Source: Porphyromonadaceae bacterium (GTDB lineage Bacteria; Bacteroidota; Bacteroidia; Bacteroidales; Porphyromonadaceae). Taken from it: a DNA stretch of 59,363 nt. Below are positions 43,869-51,169 of the stretch, in pieces (positions within the stretch are counted from its first letter, which is position 1; every line of letters starts with the position of its first letter). Below the pieces are notes generated by a model, which worked only from the letters and a program-made list of their open reading frames with translations, was not told the origin of the DNA and did not search any database. The stretch covers positions 9,457 through 68,819 of the forward strand of contig JAUMYV010000002.1 in assembly GCA_030528445.1 (NCBI GenBank), read 5' to 3'. A program made the translations under genes and the position numbers.

Positions 43869-44045
43869 ATGAAATCAGAGACAATAAATAAGGAGGTGTT
43901 TGCTGCTATTGCCTACGCTCTACACGAAGAGCTAGGCAAGTATACGCACGATCAGGAGTCGTTTGTCCTAACAATCAAGCGTAACCCCACCTCGGCTTGG
44001 GCTCTCAAGACCCAGACCGTGCGCACACTTCCCCAGCGTAACTAA
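43869..44045 (+). CDS. mmdE: Methylmalonyl-CoA decarboxylase epsilon subunit (58 aa)
   Basis: A short gene in the gap between mmdD and mmdC: ATG 43869, TAA 44043-44045. Its residues 10-37 (VFAAIAYALHEELGKY, then QESFVLTIKRN) align with the C-terminal part of the preceding MmdD, as known for the MmdE of Veillonella, which stabilises the complex. It lies 16 nt after mmdD and 35 nt before mmdC on the same strand. Confidence 0.85.
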   Translation: MKSETINKEVFAAIAYALHEELGKYTHDQESFVLTIKRNPTSAWALKTQTVRTLPQRN

Positions 44046-44080
44046 AGTATTCATCAAAGACATTAAAAACATCATCCAAT

Positions 44081-44542
44081 ATGAAAGAGTATAAGTATAG
44101 CATCAATGGCAACGAATACACAGTAGCCATTATCGATCTAGATGGCAATACAGCTGCCGTAGAAGTGAACGGAACGTCGTACAAGGTGGAGATCCCAGAA
44201 GGTATGGCTGCACCAGTGGCACGCCCCAAGGCAGCGCCCGCCCCTGCACCAACGCCAGTAGCCGCTGCTCCTGCTCCTGCTGCCCCAACATCCGCTCCAG
44301 CCCCCGCTCCAGCTGCGGCTAGTGGCTCAGGTAAACCTGTACTCTCTCCTCTACCTGGCGTTATCCTAGACATCAAGGTTCAGGTAGGCGATCAGGTAAA
44401 GGCTGGTCAGACTGTTGCTGTCCTTGAGGCTATGAAGATGGAGAATAACATCAACGCAGAGATCGATGGTGTGGTGACAGCCGTTAAGGTTGCTAAGGGT
44501 GATTCAATCCTTGAGGGGTCAGATATTATCCTAATTGGATAA
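44081..44542 (+). CDS. mmdC: Biotin carrier subunit of methylmalonyl-CoA decarboxylase
   Basis: 153 residues. The N-terminal ~45 residues are a small beta domain. A long Ala-Pro hinge (~48-85) follows, then a biotinyl domain with EAMKMENNI, biotinylated at Lys119. The swinging hinge carries carboxybiotin from MmdA to the membrane subunit MmdB, where CO2 release drives sodium export. Confidence 0.95.
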   Translation: MKEYKYSINGNEYTVAIIDLDGNTAAVEVNGTSYKVEIPEGMAAPVARPKAAPAPAPTPVAAAPAPAAPTSAPAPAPAAASGSGKPVLSPLPGVILDIKVQVGDQVKAGQTVAVLEAMKMENNINAEIDGVVTAVKVAKGDSILEGSDIILIG

Positions 44543-44546
44543 GACT

Positions 44547-45701
44547 ATGCTGGGCTTTGGTGGCTTCTTGGTCGAGAACCTACAGACATTCTGGTCGTAC
44601 ACGGGCTTTGCCAACGCAGAGCTGGGGCACTTCGTGATGCTCTTGATCGGGATGGTCTTCATCTTCTTGGCTGTTAAGTATGACTTCGAGCCTCTGCTTC
44701 TGATACCGATTGGCTTTGGTATGTTGGTGGGCAATATCCCCTTTCAGGAAGGCCTTAGAATAGGGGTCTACGAGCAGGGGTCTGTACTCAACATACTATA
44801 CCAAGGTGTACAACAGGGCTGGTATCCGCCGCTGATATTTTTGGGTATTGGAGCTATGACCGATTTCTCGGCATTGATCTCCAATCCCAAGCTGATGCTC
44901 ATCGGTGCTTCTGCTCAGGTTGGTATCTTTGCCGCCTATATGGCATCACTGGCTCTTGGCTTCGAACCCAGTCAGGCTGGAGCTATCGGGATTATCGGTG
45001 GAGCCGACGGTCCCACGGCCATCTTCCTCTCCTCTCAGCTAGCTCCCCAGCTCATGGGGGCTATCGCTGTGTCGGCTTACTCATATATGGCTCTGGTGCC
45101 TATTATCCAGCCTCCATTTATGCGTCTGCTCACGACCAAGGAAGAGCGTCTGATACGTATGAAACGTCCACGACAGGTCTCCCAGGTAGAGAAAATCATG
45201 TTTCCTATCGCGGGCCTTCTGCTCACTACGATGTTGGTTCCCTCGGCTATTCCTCTCTTGGGTATGCTCTTCTTTGGCAATCTGCTCAAGGAGAGTGGTG
45301 TGACCAAGCGCCTAGCCGATACGGCTCGTGGACCGCTGATTGATACCATCACTATTCTGCTAGGGGTAACGGTGGGTGCTTCTACACAGGCTACAGAGTT
45401 CCTCACTGGGGACTCAGTCAAGATTTTTGCCTTGGGGGCATTCTCCTTCGTCGTGGCAACGATCTGTGGGATCTTGTTTGTGAAGATTTTCAACCTCTTC
45501 CTCTCCAAGGAGAATAAGATCAATCCGCTCATCGGTAATGCAGGAGTCTCGGCAGTACCCGACTCTGCTCGCATCTCCCAGGTTGTGGGACTAGAGTATG
45601 ATCCGAGCAACTATCTGCTCATGCATGCTATGGGACCCAATGTGGCGGGGGTGATCGGTTCGGCTATCGCCGCTGGTATCTTGCTTAGCTTCCTTAGCTA
45701 G
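44547..45701 (+). CDS. mmdB: Sodium-pumping membrane subunit of methylmalonyl-CoA decarboxylase (OadB family)
   Basis: 384 residues from the ATG at 44547; a TTG at 44535 in the same frame would overlap mmdC by 8 nt. About nine or ten membrane helices. Family signatures are IGAMTDFSALISNPKLMLIGASAQ, GIIGGADGPTAIFLSSQLAP (near 145-165) and GPNVAGVIGSAIAAG at the end. It decarboxylates carboxybiotin and exports Na+. Last gene of the operon. Confidence 0.94.
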   Translation: MLGFGGFLVENLQTFWSYTGFANAELGHFVMLLIGMVFIFLAVKYDFEPLLLIPIGFGMLVGNIPFQEGLRIGVYEQGSVLNILYQGVQQGWYPPLIFLGIGAMTDFSALISNPKLMLIGASAQVGIFAAYMASLALGFEPSQAGAIGIIGGADGPTAIFLSSQLAPQLMGAIAVSAYSYMALVPIIQPPFMRLLTTKEERLIRMKRPRQVSQVEKIMFPIAGLLLTTMLVPSAIPLLGMLFFGNLLKESGVTKRLADTARGPLIDTITILLGVTVGASTQATEFLTGDSVKIFALGAFSFVVATICGILFVKIFNLFLSKENKINPLIGNAGVSAVPDSARISQVVGLEYDPSNYLLMHAMGPNVAGVIGSAIAAGILLSFLS

Positions 45702-45734
45702 TGATTGGGTAGATACGCATCCATAGAATCAAAG

Positions 45735-45778
45735 AGGGGCTGTGCCGAAACTGCAAAGTAGGCACAGCCCCTGTTTTA
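45735..45778 (+). terminator. Terminator of the mmd operon
   Basis: AGGGGCTGTGCC at 45735-45746 pairs perfectly with GGCACAGCCCCT at 45761-45772, followed by GTTTTATT. Confidence 0.88.
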
Positions 45779-45817
45779 TTGAGTGAAGCAACCTGCTTTC
45801 GTTGATGGAGTTTATTG

Positions 45818-45825
45818 TATCTTTG
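45818..45825 (+). promoter_or_regulatory. -7 promoter motif for the metzincin gene
   Basis: TATCTTTG exact match to TAnnTTTG, 28 nt before the ATG at 45854. TTTC 17 nt upstream is a weak -33. Confidence 0.58.
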
Positions 45826-45853
45826 ACAACGAATAAAAACGAAGTCTTAGGAG

Positions 45854-47227
45854 ATGATCCGACAATATCTTATCAGTACCAAGCTAGGCGCATCCTTGTG
45901 TTTAGCGATACTCGTAGTAGCCAACCTCTGTGCGCAAGAAGTAGTCCCCAAGTCTGCGCATAGCCAGAGGTTAGACCCCATCCGCTGTGGTACCTGTCTC
46001 GACGGGGCTAGATACAGCGTACCGACCAGTTCTAGTCCAGCTGTTCCCGCTTCCCTAGATGGCGACGAAACTATCAGGCTGGACTATATGGTCGTATTCG
46101 ATCGCTCTGCTCAGCTCTATATGAGCGATAAAGGGGGAGCGGAGGTTTTCGCTGCTAAGATTGTGACCTCGGCCAATGAAGTATTTCGCAACTCCGATAT
46201 CAATGCAGAGCTTAGGTTAGTGGGTATTATGCTTCTTGATGAGGAGATTCCAAGTGTCAATCAGGGGTTAGATCGCATCCATAATCTAGCTAGTGTGCAG
46301 ATGAGGCGTGCTGAGCTCAAGGCCGATTTGGTTACTCTATGTAGCAATCCGTTTAACGATGGGCTTAGTGGAGTAGCTGCACAGGAGGCGAAGCGTATGT
46401 CGGCCTATAGTAGTATTCATGTGACGAGCATCTTCAACTCTCTCACGGCTGTTCATGAGATTGGCCATATCTTCGGTTGCCATCATTCGCGTATCCAAGA
46501 GGATGCAGGCGATCATCCCTATGCCGTGGGCGTAGGCAATCCGCCTTACTATACCGTTATGGGGTCAGCAGTGGGGGATATTACTGATTTAGCTCCTATA
46601 TTCTCTAGTCCCAAGAGTGTTTGGCGTGGTGTACAGCTTGGTTCCGAGCGAGAGAATAGCGTGCGCAAAATTAGGGAGCGTCTAGCCGAGGTCGCTAGCT
46701 TTGGTGATTATCTAGAGCCTCGCTATTATGTGGATCATGAGCAGATGGAGGTAACCTCAGGTGCGCAAACCATCAGTATGTTAGTCAGAACCTCTGAGCT
46801 TTTTGAGCCACGTGCGGATGTTGCCTGGCTACGTGTGCTGTCGCCTAGGTATTCTCTCGATGATGTCCCTCTAGTGGTTGCTATTGAGGCTAATACAGGT
46901 ACGGAGAGCCGTACTGGGCATATCGTGCTGGAGGGAAGCCGTTACTATAAGCCACTGACCATCACCATTACCCAAACATCAGCCCATAGGACGAGTACAG
47001 ATGCTCCCAATGCAGAGCCTGTAATGTATGTCCATGCTGGGCAAGTGTATCTGTCCCTTCTAGACGAGACGGAACTATCCGCCTACACGCTACAGGGGCA
47101 TCGAGTATTCTCTAGAACGTTTGCCTCAGGCGAACATCAGATTCCGCTTGAGCCTCATCTCCCTCGTCCTCTTATCCTACAAGCCAAGACAGAGCGTGGG
47201 ACAACGGCAATCAAGGTGCCCAACTAG
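45854..47227 (+). CDS. Secreted metzincin-type zinc protease with T9SS-like sorting tail
   Basis: 457 residues. Signal peptide ~1-27. The zinc motif HEIGHIFGCHH at 201-211 fits HExxHxxGxxH, and the Met-turn is Met236 in YTVMGS. A BACON-like beta-sandwich lies at ~290-375 (VDHEQMEVTSGAQTISMLVRTS), followed by a C-terminal ~65-residue type A sorting-like domain (VYLSLLDETELSAYTLQGHRVFSRTFASGEHQIPL). Cysteines at 45 and 48 precede the catalytic domain and could act as a propeptide switch. It is probably an exported surface peptidase; substrate unknown. Confidence 0.87.
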   Translation: MIRQYLISTKLGASLCLAILVVANLCAQEVVPKSAHSQRLDPIRCGTCLDGARYSVPTSSSPAVPASLDGDETIRLDYMVVFDRSAQLYMSDKGGAEVFAAKIVTSANEVFRNSDINAELRLVGIMLLDEEIPSVNQGLDRIHNLASVQMRRAELKADLVTLCSNPFNDGLSGVAAQEAKRMSAYSSIHVTSIFNSLTAVHEIGHIFGCHHSRIQEDAGDHPYAVGVGNPPYYTVMGSAVGDITDLAPIFSSPKSVWRGVQLGSERENSVRKIRERLAEVASFGDYLEPRYYVDHEQMEVTSGAQTISMLVRTSELFEPRADVAWLRVLSPRYSLDDVPLVVAIEANTGTESRTGHIVLEGSRYYKPLTITITQTSAHRTSTDAPNAEPVMYVHAGQVYLSLLDETELSAYTLQGHRVFSRTFASGEHQIPLEPHLPRPLILQAKTERGTTAIKVPN

Positions 47228-47255
47228 ATATACTGTAGCTATGTAGTTAGTCCCT

Positions 47256-48074
47256 ATGGATTATGTAGAGCAACTGCGCATTAGAGGAGAGCTAAGGCGT
47301 CGCCTTGGTCGCGAGTACTACACCATCAGGAGGGTGCTTCGTGATTGGTTTAGCACGATCAAGTGGGCTAAGCGACGAGTTCAACCGCTCCAGCTCTACA
47401 CGCTCAAGGAGCATCGGTCTGTGATCTTGCGTCCACTGAAAGATGTAGATATGTATCTGCAGGAGAATAAGCGGACTAATCTCAGGCTGGCTATTGCCAA
47501 GCTTGATGGTTTGGTGATTGCCCCAGGGGAGACTTTCTCCGTTTGGCACAATGTTGGTCGTCCCTCGGCACGCAAAGGCTATCTAGAGGGTCTAGTGCTT
47601 AAGCAAGGTCGGATTGATAAGGGTGTCGGTGGAGGGCTGTGTCAGCTCGGCAATTTGCTCTTTTGGCTATTCGCCCATACGCCACTGACCATCACAGAAC
47701 GGCATCGACACAGCTTCGATGTCTTCCCAGATATTAACCGTAGTATTCCCTTTGGAGCAGGCGCTACGCTCTCGTACAACTATCTTGATCTGCGGGTTGA
47801 GAACCGAACCGAGGACACGTTCGTCCTAGACTTGTGGCTTGATGATACCTATCTGAACGGACGTATTAGGCTATCCACGCCCCCCGAGGCAGAGTACCGG
47901 GTCGAGGAGCGTCGGCATCGTGTAGTGGCTCAGCCGTGGGGTGGCTATACGCGGCACAATCAGATTGTGCAGATCATCACATACTCAGATGGCAGGATGG
48001 AGGAGCGCTTCCTTGCAGAGAACCATGCTGTGATGATGTACAGCCCCATGCTCTATCCACCGACCGAGAGATAG
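47256..48074 (+). CDS. VanW-family protein
   Basis: 272 residues. The VanW core is clear: LVIAPGETFSVWHNVGRPSARKGYLEG (~88-113), GVGGGLCQLGNLLFWLFAHT (~127-146), ERHRHSFDVFPD, and FGAGATLSYNYLDLRVEN. It has no signal peptide. VanW proteins occur in some glycopeptide-resistance clusters without an assigned reaction, so nothing about resistance is implied. No van genes are nearby. The next gene follows after 54 nt. Confidence 0.88.
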   Translation: MDYVEQLRIRGELRRRLGREYYTIRRVLRDWFSTIKWAKRRVQPLQLYTLKEHRSVILRPLKDVDMYLQENKRTNLRLAIAKLDGLVIAPGETFSVWHNVGRPSARKGYLEGLVLKQGRIDKGVGGGLCQLGNLLFWLFAHTPLTITERHRHSFDVFPDINRSIPFGAGATLSYNYLDLRVENRTEDTFVLDLWLDDTYLNGRIRLSTPPEAEYRVEERRHRVVAQPWGGYTRHNQIVQIITYSDGRMEERFLAENHAVMMYSPMLYPPTER

Positions 48075-48128
48075 CCCCGATGGTGTGGCTTTGGGTTAGG
48101 CAGAGCGTTTAGCGTAACAAGATTAGAT

Positions 48129-49529
48129 ATGATATTAGATAAGATTAAGGTTCTTTGCCTCGTTATGGGGCTGATGCTCTCGGGTGCTATACTCCGTGCC
48201 GAGGGTTACTATGGCTTGCCCGATTCGCTTAGCACTCGGGCGCAGATGAGTATTTTGGTGGCTAGCCCAAGCCCTATGGAGGTATACACCCTCTACGGGC
48301 ATGCTGGCTATCGGGTACAAGACTCAGTGCAAGGAATTGATGTGACTTTCAACTACGGGATATTCGATTTCTCCGACGACTTCTTGCCTAGATTCATCAA
48401 GGGGCAAACTGACTACATCGTCGTGGCGCAGAGGACGCAAGATTATATGGATGAATATCTCCATCGTGGAAGCCAAGTGACCGAGCTGGTGCTTAACTTA
48501 TCGCCACAAGTGCAAGCAAACGCTTGGCGCTATCTTCTGTGGAACGTTCAGCCCGAGAATCGAACCTATCGCTACAACTTTTTCTATGACAACTGTGCGA
48601 CCCGTCTAGTACAGATCTGCGCCGACGCGATTAGGCAGACCGACCGCATAGCTCCCATTGAGGGTACTGGTGAGATGCTACGGCAGGTGCATCGGTTGCA
48701 GCTCCCTGGGGCAGAGGTCGAGCAGAACATAGATGTGGACGCAGACAGACCTTGGAAGTATATCCCTCGCGTTGGTATCAATGTGGGCGTGAATAAGTAT
48801 AGCCTTTCGTGGCGCGATCTGATCAATGAGCTAGAGGGTGAGTTCCCTTGGTTGGTGCTCGGGACGGATCTGGCTCTGGGAATGCCGACAGATGAAAAGA
48901 TGGCCGATGCCGAACGTATTTTTCTGCCTCATCTACTGCAGGAGGCGCTTGAGCAGAGCTCGTATCTGGAGTATCACGAACGGCTGAGCGATGGGGTAGT
49001 GGAGTCTAGAGAGGTACTCGTAGAGCAGGAGGCAGGCATTATAGCTCACGTCAATACTTACGGTGAGCATGCTCCTCTAGAGTCTCGCCCATGGGAGAGC
49101 TACCTGACGCACCCCATAGTGATATTTGGGCTCTTGGCTCTGCTCTCTCTATACATATTTATTAGGGAGGGGGGGCGATGGCTCGTGATACTGATCTTCG
49201 CGCTAAGTGGTCTAGGTGGCTCTCTGCTTTTCTACATCGCAGTACTCTCGGAGCATCCGCACGTGTGGCCCAACTTCAATCTGTGGGTACTGCACCCGCT
49301 GCATCTGCTGATTGCCGTCCCCTTGATGCTCCTCGGCAAGAAGTCCCGTTGGGCATATCGCTATCATTTTGCTAACTTTGTGGCTCAGGCAATGTTTCTG
49401 GTTTTGGCATGGTCTTTGCCACAGACCTTCAACGTAGCGGTCTATCTGCTTTCCCTCTCGCTTCTGTTGCTTTCGTTGTCACAGATCAAGCGCTCGAGGA
49501 TGCAACCCGACGAGAGCCACTTACAATAA
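48129..49529 (+). CDS. DUF4105 (Lnb N-terminal-like) membrane protein
   Basis: 466 residues. Signal or first helix ~7-24. The periplasmic DUF4105 domain (~35-260) shows VYTLYGHAGYRVQD, FNYGIFDFSDDFLPRFIKGQTDYIV and YRYNFFYDNCATRLVQ, so a His and a Cys occupy the positions expected of an NlpC/P60-like papain fold. About five membrane helices follow (~330-460). Activity is not established. The next gene begins at the base after its stop, so expression is linked. Confidence 0.83.
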   Translation: MILDKIKVLCLVMGLMLSGAILRAEGYYGLPDSLSTRAQMSILVASPSPMEVYTLYGHAGYRVQDSVQGIDVTFNYGIFDFSDDFLPRFIKGQTDYIVVAQRTQDYMDEYLHRGSQVTELVLNLSPQVQANAWRYLLWNVQPENRTYRYNFFYDNCATRLVQICADAIRQTDRIAPIEGTGEMLRQVHRLQLPGAEVEQNIDVDADRPWKYIPRVGINVGVNKYSLSWRDLINELEGEFPWLVLGTDLALGMPTDEKMADAERIFLPHLLQEALEQSSYLEYHERLSDGVVESREVLVEQEAGIIAHVNTYGEHAPLESRPWESYLTHPIVIFGLLALLSLYIFIREGGRWLVILIFALSGLGGSLLFYIAVLSEHPHVWPNFNLWVLHPLHLLIAVPLMLLGKKSRWAYRYHFANFVAQAMFLVLAWSLPQTFNVAVYLLSLSLLLLSLSQIKRSRMQPDESHLQ

Positions 49530-51089
49530 ATGGAACAGCGACATATCAGATATCTCATTTCATCGCTCGTAGCCCTAGTGGCCATACAGATGCAGGCAAG
49601 TGCTCAGCAGCTGCCGCGTATGGTCGTGTGCATCACCATAGATCAGCTTCGCTCGGACTATTTGGCCGAGTTGGAGCCTATGATGAGTCAGGGTGGCTTC
49701 AAACGTATGCTGCACGAGGGTAAGGTTTATCGCTCGGTTCGCTTCCCCCTTATGCCTATTGATGGCGCTTCTGCCACGACCTCAATTTATACCTCCGCCT
49801 ACCCGGAGACACATGGGGTAGGGGGACGCACGGTCTATCTACGTAGCAAAAACAAAGCCCAGCCGACACTCTGGGACGAATCTGTCCATGGAGTTTATAC
49901 CCGAGATAAATTGTCTCCCCGTGGCATCCTTGTCAATACGCTCGGCGATAGACTCAAGGAGGCTTCTTCTGGCTCCGCTCTTGTCTATAGTGTAGGTGTC
50001 AATGCCGAAGAGGCCATGGCTGGGGCTGGCGTCTTGGCCGATGGTTGTTTTTGGCTAGACAATCATGTCGCAGCTTGGTCTACCTCGAGCTTCTACCCAG
50101 CGATGCCTCAGTACGTCGATCGCTATAATAAATCTAATGATGGCCCCAATCGGCGGCTCGTCTCGGGGGAAATGCGATGGTCGCCTCTACGCTCCTATAC
50201 AGAGCGATCTGTCGCCTATTCGCCTTGGCACAAAAACTTTACCAAATATTATCAGGGGCATGAGGCTGCTGCCTATAAGCGTAGTGCCCTAGCCAACGAG
50301 GAGGTTACGACCCTCGCCCTACAGCTTATTAGACAGGGTGGTTACGAATACCGTAAGGCTCCTAGTTTGCTTTCGGTGGCTTACTCTGCCGCTTCGCAGG
50401 GGCTGGGGGAGCTAGAGGTCGAGGATGCCGACACTTATCTGCGTCTAGACAAAAATCTAGAGCAAATCTTCCAAGCTCTAGAGGAGAAGATTGGGCTTAA
50501 GAACTGCCTCATTAGCCTATCGGGTACAGGCTACACCAGCTACGAAGTGCCTAAGCCTCAGGTTGGAGGCAAGCTATCTCGACAGCTTAGCATCAAGAGA
50601 GCTACAGCCCTGCTCAATATGTATATTTCCGCCCTACATGGAGCTGGCAACTGGATTGAGCAAGTACAGGATGGGTGTCTATACCTCAATGGCAAACTGG
50701 CAGAGGCTAAGAAGATTGCCTTACGTAATCTACAGGAGGAGGTCGCACTATTCTTGCGTCAGGTCGAGGGAATAGGCTCTGCTACTTCGGCGCATGAGCT
50801 CCTAACCTCCAACGCTCTCAACCAACGGCAGCAAGCACTTAGGCGGAGCATTCATCATAAATATCTAGCGGATGTCTACTGGAGCCTTACACCAGGGTGG
50901 TATCTAGAGGAAGTAGCCGAGCATCCGACCTTGCAGCGTGCTACGACTACGGCTATTGCTTCACCTTTTGTCCTTATGGGAGCGGGGGTGGATCCCAAGC
51001 GGTTTGATTACCCCGTGGAGCAGGCTACCGACATCGTTCGGGCTATCTCGTGGGTATTGAGGATTAGACCACCCAATGCCGCACTCTAA
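49530..51089 (+). CDS. PafA-like alkaline-phosphatase-superfamily protein, catalytic residues lost (pseudoenzyme)
   Basis: 519 residues with a signal peptide (~1-26). Overall fold and length match PafA. CITIDQLRSDYL keeps Asp38, EVEDADTYLRLDKNL and the end FVLMGAGVDP also align. The catalytic sites do not. By my recollection of Elizabethkingia PafA numbering, the nucleophile Thr79 is Gly79, Asn100 is Arg100, the DYVGH metal ligands read YSAAS (~285-289), the ADHG motif reads SGTG (331-334), and the late His before PLLFMG is absent. It probably binds a ligand or partner rather than hydrolysing phosphate esters. Directly abuts the DUF4105 gene. Confidence 0.85.
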   Translation: MEQRHIRYLISSLVALVAIQMQASAQQLPRMVVCITIDQLRSDYLAELEPMMSQGGFKRMLHEGKVYRSVRFPLMPIDGASATTSIYTSAYPETHGVGGRTVYLRSKNKAQPTLWDESVHGVYTRDKLSPRGILVNTLGDRLKEASSGSALVYSVGVNAEEAMAGAGVLADGCFWLDNHVAAWSTSSFYPAMPQYVDRYNKSNDGPNRRLVSGEMRWSPLRSYTERSVAYSPWHKNFTKYYQGHEAAAYKRSALANEEVTTLALQLIRQGGYEYRKAPSLLSVAYSAASQGLGELEVEDADTYLRLDKNLEQIFQALEEKIGLKNCLISLSGTGYTSYEVPKPQVGGKLSRQLSIKRATALLNMYISALHGAGNWIEQVQDGCLYLNGKLAEAKKIALRNLQEEVALFLRQVEGIGSATSAHELLTSNALNQRQQALRRSIHHKYLADVYWSLTPGWYLEEVAEHPTLQRATTTAIASPFVLMGAGVDPKRFDYPVEQATDIVRAISWVLRIRPPNAAL

Positions 51090-51169
51090 TGTGGGCAGAT
51101 TAAACCACATCAATTACGCCCCACTAGAGGATATGACACATCATCAAGTAAATAAAAACAAAACAATAT

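Noticed and set aside
44535-44546. TTG start for mmdB overlapping mmdC
   Set aside because: ATG at 44547 gives the usual family N-terminus and avoids the overlap.
47256-48074. Glycopeptide resistance from the VanW-like gene
   Set aside because: VanW alone has no known resistance activity and no vanHAX or regulatory genes are nearby.
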